From CAZQYC01 sp043746555 (GTDB lineage: Bacteria; Pseudomonadota; Gammaproteobacteria; Steroidobacterales; Steroidobacteraceae): a DNA stretch of 6,946 bases. The stretch is taken from positions 1-6,946 of the forward strand of contig JAYTQU010000380.1 of assembly GCA_043746555.1 (NCBI GenBank). Direction: 5' to 3'. Positions within the stretch are counted from its first letter, which is position 1; the number at the start of each line of letters is the position of its first letter. Shown here in pieces: positions 1-5,916 of this stretch. Both the position numbers and the translations under genes were made by a program. Below the pieces are notes generated by a model. That model had not been told where the DNA came from. It saw only the letters and a list, made by a program, of their open reading frames with translations, and did no database searches.

Positions 1-20
1 CGACGAGTGATTCGACTAAC

Positions 21-97
21 TCTACTCTGTCAGGTTGCGCTGAAGCGCGCGGTGCGGCGTTGCACCGCATCGCTTGATCCCAACCTGACAAAGTAGA
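21..97. repeat. Long imperfect inverted repeat (stem-loop) beside the GIN-protein stop codon
   Basis: Arms at 21-37 and 81-97 are complementary over 16 of 17 bases (TCTACTcTGTCAGGTTG against its reverse complement). The one mismatch, 27/91, becomes a G-U pair in RNA made from the minus strand. Nested inside are a 5-bp stem (43-47/71-75, AAGCG/CGCTT) and a 7-bp stem (49-55/62-68, GCGGTGC/GCACCGC). The element starts one base past the TAG at 99-101. No T-run follows on the minus strand, so it is not a textbook intrinsic terminator. It could be a mobile palindromic repeat, an mRNA-stabilising 3' hairpin or an unusual terminator; the sequence alone does not decide. Confidence 0.7.
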
Positions 98-98
98 A

Positions 99-794
99 CT
101 AATTACGGCTAATCGTCCCGATGCCGTGAATATTCGATTCGACTTTTTGCGGGTCGCCGGCGTAGTTGATGGCGCCGACTCCGTTCATTGTTGCCTGGAG
201 CATTTGCGTCGGCTGTACCAAAACATGGGCGGCTCCGTTCACGGTGACTTTAGCGTCCCGCACCGTCACCTTTCCGTAGTCGACGTTCCCCGCGCCGTCC
301 AATTCGATCGTTAAGTTATCGAGCTTACCCTGCCCTTCGATGCTATGCGCGCCGGCGATGCGAATGCGTTGATCGCCGCCATTCAAGCCGGACACCTCGA
401 TATGGCCGGCGCCGCTCGATTCCAGCGAAGTGAGTTTCGGCATGGTGATGGTTAATTTCAGCTCGTCGTTATCGCCGAACCACGCCCAGCCGGATTTCTT
501 CGCTTGGATGGACAGCGTGTTGTCGCGAACTTCGGTTCGCAATCCCTTCACCGCATAGTCGGAGCCTTCGATCTTGAGCGAAGCGGGTTGACCGACGGCG
601 ATTACAATTTCGGCCGCGCCGCGCAAATCGATGGACTCGAACGATCCAAGATCGCGCGACTCGGCTTCGAGCGAACCGCGTTCGCAGCCAGCAAGACCCA
701 ATGTAGCGAAAGTCAGTGTAGCGAGAGTCAGCGTGGGCCCGAGCACAGCCATTGCGCCGCGCGCCAAAAACCAGGAACGAATCGACGTGATCAT
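99..794 (-). CDS. Predicted lipoprotein with head-GIN (DUF2807) domain
   Basis: This is a 231-residue exported protein of unknown specific function. The N-terminus has a basic start (R6, R12), a long hydrophobic stretch and a lipobox LAGC with the lipidated Cys at about residue 37, so it is predicted to be an outer- or inner-membrane lipoprotein facing the periplasm. Residues from about 47 to the end form a strand-rich repeat with evenly spaced glycines (SGAGHIEVSG, ELDGAGNVDYG, VNGAAHVLV, MNGVGAINYAG, IHGIGTI). This is the pattern of the head-GIN domain family DUF2807, a beta-solenoid-like fold found in secreted or surface proteins; the 'auto-transporter adhesin' label used for that family is only a prediction. 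The ATG at 792-794 has a good ribosome site (GAAGGGGG, about 6 nt away). A later Met15 would still leave a usable signal peptide. The gene follows the MFS gene after 101 nt that include a likely terminator, so it probably has its own promoter. Confidence 0.85.
   Translation of the reverse strand: MITSIRSWFLARGAMAVLGPTLTLATLTFATLGLAGCERGSLEAESRDLGSFESIDLRGAAEIVIAVGQPASLKIEGSDYAVKGLRTEVRDNTLSIQAKKSGWAWFGDNDELKLTITMPKLTSLESSGAGHIEVSGLNGGDQRIRIAGAHSIEGQGKLDNLTIELDGAGNVDYGKVTVRDAKVTVNGAAHVLVQPTQMLQATMNGVGAINYAGDPQKVESNIHGIGTISRN
702..731. repeat. Tandem 15-bp direct repeat inside a signal-peptide coding region
   Basis: Two adjacent 15-mers, TGTAGCGAAAGTCAG (702-716) and TGTAGCGAGAGTCAG (717-731), differ at one base. 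On the minus strand they encode LTLAT followed by LTFAT, which makes up the hydrophobic core of the lipoprotein signal peptide. Being a whole number of codons, the duplication keeps the frame and lengthens the signal peptide by five residues. Confidence 0.8.
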
Positions 795-847
795 GAAATT
801 CCCCCTTCAACGTGTGGGAAGTATGCGCGTGTCCGGTTGAAATTGGA

Positions 848-878
848 CGGTGCGTCGGCGAGCGCCGATCTCGCACCG
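848..878 (-). terminator. Likely terminator hairpin downstream of the MFS gene
   Basis: A 7-bp outer stem (848-854/872-878, CGGTGCG/CGCACCG) encloses a second stem (855-859/864-868, TCGGC/GCCGA) with a 4-nt loop and a 3-nt bulge at 869-871. It lies 17 nt past the MFS stop codon. On the minus strand it is followed by TCCAATTTCAA, a poor U-tract, so it may be a weak intrinsic terminator or simply a 3' hairpin. Confidence 0.5.
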
Positions 879-895
879 GTAAATGACGGAGAATC

Positions 896-2134
896 CTAAT
901 TTACCGCCAGCACCGCGCTCGGTTGCGTCGCTCGCCACGCAATCGACAGCGTAAATACGACCAAGAGCGCGGCGACAAAATAGACCGCGCCTGGTAATTC
1001 GGTAATCGCGCGCGGCCCTGCGGTTTGAGTAAACACACCGGTCATCAAGATCGGACCGATCATGCCGGTGATTCCGCGAATGCTACCGAGAGCGCCTTGT
1101 AGTTGCCCCTGTTCGTTTGCTTGAACGCGGCGCGACATCAACGATTGCATCGCAGGTCCCGCCAACCCCCACAGCGCGACAAACGGAATGCCCGCCATGA
1201 ATATCGCGCCGACACTCGCGCCGCCGAGCACAATAAAACCGACGAACCCGAACACCAGCCCTAACATCATCGCGGTTCGTTCGCCGTAACGTTTGACCAT
1301 TGGACCCACCAATCCGCCTTGCACGGCACCGGAACAAATTCCCACCAACGCGAGTGCCGGGCCCACCGTCGTAATATCCCAGTGATAACGATAGTCGGCA
1401 TAGAGCACAAACATATTCGGCAATGCCTCGTGCGCCAACGCCATCGAAAATGTTGCGATGGCTAAGCTCGACAGTTCCGGATGCGAACGCAACAACTTTA
1501 ATGCGCCGAGCGGATTCGCTTTCTTCCAATCGACCTTCGCACGTCGTTCGCGCGGCAACGACTCCGGCAAGATGAAGTACCCGTACGCTGCATTGGCCAG
1601 ACTCAACGCTGCCGCGACGTAAAACGGCAATCGCAGGCTGATGCCGCCCAAAAGCCCGCCAACCGCCGGACCGACGACAAATCCAATCCCAAACGCCGCG
1701 CCGAGCATGCCGAATTTTCCAGCGCGTTGATCCGGTGGCGTGACATCCGAGATATACGCCGAAGCGGTTGGATAGCTCGACGAGGTAATTCCCGAAATCA
1801 CGCGCCCGAGGAACAGCCACGGCAGCGTCGGCGCTAGCGCCATAAAAATGTAGTCGAGACCCAAACCGAAGTTCGATAGCAAGATAACCGGTCGACGACC
1901 AAAGCGATCCGATGCTGCGCCCAGTAACGGCGAGAAGACAAATTGCATCGCCGCCCAAACGGCAGCAAACACGCCGGCAATCGCCGCGGCAGCGGGAATA
2001 TCGCCACCCTTAAATTCCGTGATCAATTTCGGCAAAACAGGAACCGTCACGCCAAGCGCGACCATGTCGAGCACGACGGTAATGAAAACAAATATGAAGG
2101 CGCCGTGTCTGATAGGTCGATTCGCGTTGGTCAT
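896..2134 (-). CDS. MFS drug-type exporter of the TetA/TCR subfamily
   Basis: This 412-residue inner-membrane protein has about 12 predicted hydrophobic segments, the usual length for proton-driven DHA1 antiporters. Residues 22-36 (LDMVALGVTVPVLPK) match the first membrane helix of TetA proteins and include the acidic Asp23. The loop after helix 2 carries MFS motif A (GAASDRFGRRP, 72-82). Helix 5 carries antiporter motif C (GIGFVVGPAVGG, 149-160). RVISGITSS (111-119) is typical of helix 4, and SRRVQANEQGQLQGAL (334-349) matches a stretch conserved in TetA-like proteins. The family exports tetracycline or other small lipophilic compounds by proton exchange. Many chromosomal members do not confer tetracycline resistance, and I see no adjacent divergent tetR-type regulator, so the substrate is open. 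The ATG at 2132-2134 has no clear ribosome site. The gene begins 96 nt after the small lipoprotein gene, with a terminator between them. Confidence 0.9.
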   Translation of the reverse strand: MTNANRPIRHGAFIFVFITVVLDMVALGVTVPVLPKLITEFKGGDIPAAAAIAGVFAAVWAAMQFVFSPLLGAASDRFGRRPVILLSNFGLGLDYIFMALAPTLPWLFLGRVISGITSSSYPTASAYISDVTPPDQRAGKFGMLGAAFGIGFVVGPAVGGLLGGISLRLPFYVAAALSLANAAYGYFILPESLPRERRAKVDWKKANPLGALKLLRSHPELSSLAIATFSMALAHEALPNMFVLYADYRYHWDITTVGPALALVGICSGAVQGGLVGPMVKRYGERTAMMLGLVFGFVGFIVLGGASVGAIFMAGIPFVALWGLAGPAMQSLMSRRVQANEQGQLQGALGSIRGITGMIGPILMTGVFTQTAGPRAITELPGAVYFVAALLVVFTLSIAWRATQPSAVLAVN

Positions 2135-2181
2135 AGTTTTTAGAAACGATTGCGCTGGTACTGATGGGACCTACAAAATGA

Positions 2182-2205
2182 ATTGGGGGCCGGCAGGCCC
2201 CCAAT
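2182..2205 (-). terminator. Intrinsic terminator of the small lipoprotein gene
   Basis: A perfect 10-bp stem (2182-2191 and 2196-2205, ATTGGGGGCC/GGCCCCCAAT) has a 4-nt loop. It lies 25 nt past the stop codon of the lipoprotein gene. On the minus strand it is followed by TCATTTTG, a short U-rich run. Stem strength, position and direction fit Rho-independent termination before the MFS gene. Confidence 0.75.
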
Positions 2206-2230
2206 CGTACTAGAGAATTTCCCGACTCAA

Positions 2231-2653
2231 CTACTGTTTCTTTCCAGTGAACGTTCCGTCGCCGAAATCGCCGAACTTCGCTGTGCCCTTCATCGAACCG
2301 CCTTCCACCGTGCCCTTGTAATCGATCTGCATATCCGCGCCTTGCACATTCACCTTCATCATGAAGGCGACGGCGTTGCCCTTCACGGTTCCGGTAATCG
2401 GCATATCGCCGCGCGGGCCGGCAATCGAACCGGTAAGCGTTTCGCCGCTTTGCGTAGCATTCAACTTCATGTCGCGCGCACCCATCGGCGTTTCGACACT
2501 CAGCGCCCACGCGCCGGAAATATTCGTTCCCGTTATTGCGGGCTGGGCAGGTATCGCCGCGGCAACAGGGGCCGCAGCTTGTTTGGGAGTGGCAGCACAA
2601 GCCGCCAGCAGCGCTGCAGCCGCAATCGACACAATCAAAGAAATCTTGCTCAT
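2231..2653 (-). CDS. Small predicted lipoprotein, function unknown
   Basis: The protein has 140 residues. It begins with Lys3 and a hydrophobic segment ending in the lipobox LAAC (Cys19), then an Ala/Pro-rich linker (about 20-40), so it is predicted to be anchored in the envelope by a lipid. The rest (about 45-138) is one compact domain of alternating short strands and Gly turns: ISGAW, MKLNATQSGETLTGSI, MPITGTVKGNAVAF, DYKGTVEGGSMKGTAKFGD, GTFTGKK. The repeated 'TGT/KGT + G + strand' pattern suggests a small beta-barrel or sandwich. From memory, similar domains occur in secreted proteins and at the end of some secreted hydrolases, but I cannot name a family and give no function. The ATG at 2651-2653 has a good ribosome site (GAGGT, 7 nt away). 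The gene starts 30 nt past the end of the DUF1761 pseudogene, so the two may once have been cotranscribed. It has its own terminator. Confidence 0.8.
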   Translation of the reverse strand: MSKISLIVSIAAAALLAACAATPKQAAAPVAAAIPAQPAITGTNISGAWALSVETPMGARDMKLNATQSGETLTGSIAGPRGDMPITGTVKGNAVAFMMKVNVQGADMQIDYKGTVEGGSMKGTAKFGDFGDGTFTGKKQ

Positions 2654-2683
2654 ATTTAGTACCTCGAATAATTTGTAACGCGC

Positions 2684-3057
2684 CTAATGCCACACACCGA
2701 GTATCACACCCATCGCGGCGAAGTTGACTGTTCGATAACCGGCGTCTATCAAAAATTGACTTAAAGACCGCTGTTCAAAAAGATACGCGATTCCGAGTGC
2801 CGTACTCACAGCCCTGAGTCCCGTAATCGCGCCATAGAAAATTCCCGTCTGTCAGGTAGACTCTGCGCCCAATAACATGCCGAGCGAACTACCGGCGATC
2901 AAATTGAGTACGAATGTTGTGCCGTAAATCTTCGCCACATTCCCGGGTTTGATTTTTTCTTCGGTGATTCCCGAAGCGATCATCCATGCTTTGCCGAACA
3001 AAGGGCCGTACCAAATTCCGCCGACACTACCACAGCAAGCCAATTGAGCGACGCCAT
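2684..3057 (-). pseudogene. Decayed DUF1761-family membrane protein gene: frameshift plus in-frame TGA
   Basis: Three pieces together read as one DUF1761-type small membrane protein (function unknown, usually about 130-140 residues). (1) From an ATG at 3055-3057 with a strong ribosome site, the frame reads MASLNWLAVVVSA, a typical family start, then goes out of register and stops at 2980-2982. (2) In another frame, from about 3028 down, it reads VGGIWYGPLFGKAWM and ITEEKIKPGNVAKIYG, the family's core, up to a TGA at 2852-2854. (3) Past that TGA, in the same frame, 55 codons continue with TGIFYGAITGL, GIAYLFEQRSLSQFLIDAGY and GVILGVWH to a TAG at 2684-2686, matching the family's C-terminal half. 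The 374-nt span is not a multiple of three and is about 22 nt short of a 131-residue protein. The open frame 2852-3097, which begins with TTG, is a chance extension and not the real start. Two lesions argue for a true pseudogene; the well-kept remainder suggests recent decay. Confidence 0.82.
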
Positions 3058-3062
3058 ACCCT

Positions 3063-3067
3063 CTCCT
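3063..3067 (-). promoter_or_regulatory. Ribosome binding site that fixes the original DUF1761 start
   Basis: AGGAG on the minus strand lies 5 nt before the ATG at 3055-3057. It shows that translation originally began at this ATG, in the frame giving MASLNWLAVVV, and not at the upstream TTG (3095-3097) that opens the longer frame. Confidence 0.65.
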
Positions 3068-3156
3068 CGAACTGATTGGTAGATTTTTTGTCTTCAATGG
3101 TCCAGAACGCAGCGCAAAGTAGACCCGATGAGCGCTGAGGTCAATCGAAAATCGCT

Positions 3157-3942
3157 CTATGCCTGTGGATCTTTGCCTCGCAACCCGCGCAGAAACGCAA
3201 CAGGGTCCTCGCCTCGCTCCAATACCTCGACCAACGCCGAGCCCACCACCACGCCGTCAACATGATTGTCCATTAACCTCACTTGGTCGTGGTTACGAAT
3301 GCCAAAGCCCGCGCACACGGGAATAGGCGACGCTTTGCGTACGCGATCCATGTAACTCAGCACTTCAGTCGGTACCGCGACGTTCTTACCGGTCGTGCCC
3401 GTCATCGTGACGGCGTAAACAAATCCTTGGCTTGCTTTACACAGCATCGCTAAGCGATCGTCCGGCGTGACCGGCGTGACGAGCTGCACCAACGCGAGTC
3501 CCTCCTTGTCTAGAGCGCCTCGCAACTCCGCACTTTCTTCATAAGGTAAATCGGGAACGATGAATCCCGTCACTCCCGTTTGCGCAGCTGTTTTTGCCAG
3601 CTTGTCTAATCCAAACGCTAGCAACGGATTGAAATAGGTCATAAGAAGAATGGGGCACCTGGCTACTGCCTTCTGGCCGGAGAGGAATTCGAAAATCCAT
3701 TTGAGCGATACGCCCTGCTGTAACGCGATCCGACTGCTGCGCTGGACGGTCGTGCCGTCCGCCATAGGATCGGAAAACGGTACGCCGATTTCAATCACGT
3801 CGGCTACCGATGCTACGGCCTGTAGATTTTTTGCGAACGATTCCTTCGTTGGAAATCCCGCCGTCAGGTACGCAACCATCGCGGGGCGACCTGCATCACG
3901 CGCTTTGCGAATGGCAATACTAATGGTATCGCGCGCGAGCAT
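3157..3942 (-). CDS. trpA: Tryptophan synthase alpha chain
   Basis: TrpA splits indole-3-glycerol phosphate into indole and glyceraldehyde 3-phosphate and passes indole to TrpB through the tunnel of the alpha2beta2 complex in the cytoplasm. The 261 residues are the normal full length of this TIM barrel. Both catalytic acids are present: Glu51 and Asp62 in EIGVPFSDPMADG, equivalent to Salmonella Glu49 and Asp60. Other family marks are MTYFNP (101-106), IVPDLPYEES (128-137), the phosphate-binding AGFGI (211-215) and GVVVGSALVE (230-239). Loop 6 reads VTMTGTTGK where many members have a GVTG form, an ordinary variant. Its ATG overlaps the trpB stop by one base (TAATG), with AAGGGG 8 nt upstream inside trpB, so translation is probably coupled to give equal subunits. 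It is the last trp gene here. No clear terminator follows; the next item is the DUF1761 pseudogene. Confidence 0.97.
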   Translation of the reverse strand: MLARDTISIAIRKARDAGRPAMVAYLTAGFPTKESFAKNLQAVASVADVIEIGVPFSDPMADGTTVQRSSRIALQQGVSLKWIFEFLSGQKAVARCPILLMTYFNPLLAFGLDKLAKTAAQTGVTGFIVPDLPYEESAELRGALDKEGLALVQLVTPVTPDDRLAMLCKASQGFVYAVTMTGTTGKNVAVPTEVLSYMDRVRKASPIPVCAGFGIRNHDQVRLMDNHVDGVVVGSALVEVLERGEDPVAFLRGLRGKDPQA

Positions 3943-5186
3943 TAGATCAGCCCCTTCAAAAGGGTTTGTTGCAGTGTCGGCATGTCTTTATCGCCGCGAC
4001 CGGATAGACAAATCAAAATTCGCTTGCCGGGATTCTGCTTTGCCCAACGACGCGCACCCGCCAATGCATGCGCCGATTCAATCGCGGGTAAAATACCTTC
4101 GCTACGACAACATTCAGCCAACGCATCGAGCGCTTCGTCGTCGCCTATCGCTTCGTACTGCACGCGATGAATGGTGCCGAGTAACGCATGCTCGGGACCA
4201 ACACCCGGATAATCCAAGCCTGCCGACACGGAATGCGTTTCTTGTATCTGTCCGTTCTCGTCTTGCAATAGGAGTGAGAAACATCCTTGCAGTACACCGG
4301 GCGAACCAAACGCAATCGACGCGGCGTTTTGCCCTAAACCATTACCTATTCCACCCGCTTCGATGCCGAGCAGCTGTACAGATTGGTCTTTGAGAAACGG
4401 ATGGAACATACCGATGGCATTCGAACCGCCGCCCACGCAAGCAATCGCGATGTCGGGCAATGAGCCGCCTAACAACAACATCTGCTCGCGCGCTTCACGT
4501 CCAATCACCGATTGCAGTTCGCGTACGATGTAGGGGTAAGGATGCGGGCCTATCGCCGAGCCCAAGCAATAATACGTACCGTTCGGATCGGTCACCCAAT
4601 CGCGCAATGCTTCATCGACAGCGGCACGCAGTGTTTTGTCGCCGCTGGTTACCGGCACAACGGTTGCGCCAAGTAACTTCATGCGCCCAACATTCGGCGC
4701 TTGCCTCTCCATATCCACCGCGCCCATGTATACCGTACACGGCATATTCAATCTCGCACACGCAGCAGCTGAGGCGACGCCATGCTGACCCGCGCCGGTT
4801 TCGGCGACGACGCGCTTCGCACCGAGTTTTTTTGCGAGCAACACTTGCCCGATGGAGTTGTTAATTTTGTGCGCACCGGTGTGCGCCAGATCTTCCCGCT
4901 TAAGCCAAACCTCCGCACTCCAATTTTTCGATAGAGTACGTGCAGGCGTCAATGCTGTTGGACGACCGATCCAATTCTTGAGTTCCGCTTGAAACTCTTT
5001 GACGAACTCTGGATCGTGCAAATAACGTCGCACGCCCTCCTTTAAGCGATTGAGCGCCGGCATCAATGTCTCCGGCACATACGCGCCGCCGAAGGGACCG
5101 AAGCGTCCACGCTCGTCGGGATAGTGATCGTTCAGTTCGTTGGCCAGCAGTGCCTTCAGGTCCAACGTTTTATCTACTGTGTTCAT
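3942..5186 (-). CDS. trpB: Tryptophan synthase beta chain
   Basis: TrpB is the PLP enzyme that condenses indole with L-serine to make L-tryptophan, in complex with TrpA. The 414 residues are slightly longer than the E. coli protein because of an N-terminal extension before FGPFGGAYVPETLMPAL (29-45), a hallmark of the classic (TrpB1) type. The PLP lysine is Lys107 in HTGAHKINN. ETGAGQHG (129-136) holds the catalytic Glu129. GGGSNAIGMF (252-261) binds the cofactor phosphate. LSGRGDKDM (394-402) carries the serine that contacts the PLP ring. No active-site residue is missing. The ATG at 5184-5186 has only a weak ribosome site. Upstream is a 143-nt gap with a palindromic repeat, unlike the tight packing of the other trp genes, so trpBA may be expressed partly apart from trpDCF. 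I see no Trp-rich leader peptide in that gap. Confidence 0.97.
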   Translation of the reverse strand: MNTVDKTLDLKALLANELNDHYPDERGRFGPFGGAYVPETLMPALNRLKEGVRRYLHDPEFVKEFQAELKNWIGRPTALTPARTLSKNWSAEVWLKREDLAHTGAHKINNSIGQVLLAKKLGAKRVVAETGAGQHGVASAAACARLNMPCTVYMGAVDMERQAPNVGRMKLLGATVVPVTSGDKTLRAAVDEALRDWVTDPNGTYYCLGSAIGPHPYPYIVRELQSVIGREAREQMLLLGGSLPDIAIACVGGGSNAIGMFHPFLKDQSVQLLGIEAGGIGNGLGQNAASIAFGSPGVLQGCFSLLLQDENGQIQETHSVSAGLDYPGVGPEHALLGTIHRVQYEAIGDDEALDALAECCRSEGILPAIESAHALAGARRWAKQNPGKRILICLSGRGDKDMPTLQQTLLKGLI

Positions 5187-5222
5187 TTGTGTCTTACTTA
5201 CTCATTCATCAATTTTAATGCG

Positions 5223-5324
5223 CCCTCACCCTAACCCTCTCCCTCGAAGGGAGAGGGATCTGGAGAAAGCAACGAACCTTAACTCTTAATCAGCTCCCTC
5301 GAAGGGAGAGGGTTAGGGTGAGGG
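5223..5324. repeat. REP-like palindromic element between trpF and trpB
   Basis: Perfect 22-nt inverted arms lie at 5223-5244 and 5303-5324, each starting from the outside as CCCTCACCCTAACCCTCTCC, separated by 58 nt. Each arm abuts a smaller palindrome: 5235-5257 forms a 10-bp stem with a CGA loop (CCCTCTCCCT/AGGGAGAGGG), and 5294-5308 a 6-bp stem with the same loop. The 19 bases at 5239-5257 recur as a direct repeat at 5294-5312. I recognise the CCCTCACCCTAACCC motif as a common intergenic palindromic repeat of proteobacteria, much like a BIME made of two facing REP units. In mRNA it can form one long hairpin or two small ones, and may stabilise the upstream message or reduce read-through into trpBA. 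Confidence 0.85.
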
Positions 5325-5329
5325 TTCTC

Positions 5330-5908
5330 TTAATTTCCCCGCGCCTTCCTCACAAACTCCACTATCTTCCTCACATCCTTCACACCCGGCGCACTCTCAA
5401 CACCAGTACTCACATCGACGCCGAAAGGCTTCACTCGAGCAATCGCTTCAGCGATATTCAACGGATTCAATCCACCTGCCAAAATTAACTGTGTCTGCCG
5501 CACCAACTCCGCAGCACGCGCCCAATCCACAATCACACCAGCGCCGCTCACCGGACCTTCGAATAACATTCGTGGCGGCAAAGGTGTTGGCAGCGAATTA
5601 CCTGCGCGCACAACGGGAAGTACTTGCAAGCCTACTGGGATTTTTAATCCGGCAAGATCCTCATGGTCTGTTTGTAATACATCAGGCTTAAAGATCGACC
5701 ACACTTCATTGACCAACAACTGCGAAGGATGCTGCATGACCGCAATTCGCAACACATGACTCGGCACGCCCTGCATCAGTTGCGTGGCTTGGTCTGCAGT
5801 CACTTGCCGCTTCGACGGCGCAAACATAAACCCAATTGCATCGACTCCCGCATCGATAGCCGCATCGACCGCTTCGCGTGTTGTCAGTCCGCAAATCTTG
5901 ATCCACAT
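5330..5908 (-). CDS. trpF: Phosphoribosylanthranilate isomerase
   Basis: TrpF converts N-(5'-phosphoribosyl)anthranilate to CdRP, the substrate of TrpC. From the ATG at 5906-5908 the protein is a 192-residue TIM barrel, close to the usual length. It starts WIKICGLT with the catalytic base Cys6, then SKRQV (32-36), LAGGLNP (143-149), and the C-terminal phosphate site GVDVSTGVES (163-172). The position of the usual general acid Asp (LLLD..) reads MLFEG, with Glu117, and the loop is the short form SGAGVIVDW. VLQTD replaces the more common VQLHG. Two other starts are possible: an ATG at 5912-5914, and a TTG at 5918-5920 that would overlap the trpC stop (200 or fewer residues). I prefer 5908 because GAAG (5915-5918) is then spaced 6 nt away. 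The gene sits about 8 nt past trpC and is followed by a palindromic repeat. Confidence 0.94.
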   Translation of the reverse strand: MWIKICGLTTREAVDAAIDAGVDAIGFMFAPSKRQVTADQATQLMQGVPSHVLRIAVMQHPSQLLVNEVWSIFKPDVLQTDHEDLAGLKIPVGLQVLPVVRAGNSLPTPLPPRMLFEGPVSGAGVIVDWARAAELVRQTQLILAGGLNPLNIAEAIARVKPFGVDVSTGVESAPGVKDVRKIVEFVRKARGN

Positions 5909-5916
5909 TGCCATCT

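Noticed and set aside
2852..2854. Recoding of the TGA as selenocysteine or tryptophan
   Set aside because: trpC ends at a TGA in a sensible place, Trp is encoded by TGG elsewhere, and the same gene carries a separate frameshift. Plain decay is simpler.
2845..2858. TGTCAGGT shared between the DUF1761 stop region and the hairpin at 21-97
   Set aside because: Only about nine bases match and no second arm of the repeat is nearby; likely chance.
2852..3097. An 81-residue protein from a TTG start
   Set aside because: The TTG has no ribosome site, and its first 20 or so residues do not look like a DUF1761 start. The family start lies in another frame at 3057, and the family C-terminus continues past the stop.
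3110..3137. Terminator after trpA
   Set aside because: Only a 6-bp stem (CAGCGC/GCGCTG) with a 16-nt loop and no U-tract on the minus strand; too weak to call.
3650..4393. Plus-strand open frames opposite trpA, trpB and others across the window
   Set aside because: They run antisense to clearly conserved genes, have Arg/Ser/His-rich low-sense composition, and lack ribosome sites; they are shadows of the real genes.
5187..5329. trp attenuator with leader peptide before trpB
   Set aside because: No short open frame with Trp codons and no pair of alternative hairpins followed by a U-tract; the structure is explained by the palindromic repeat.
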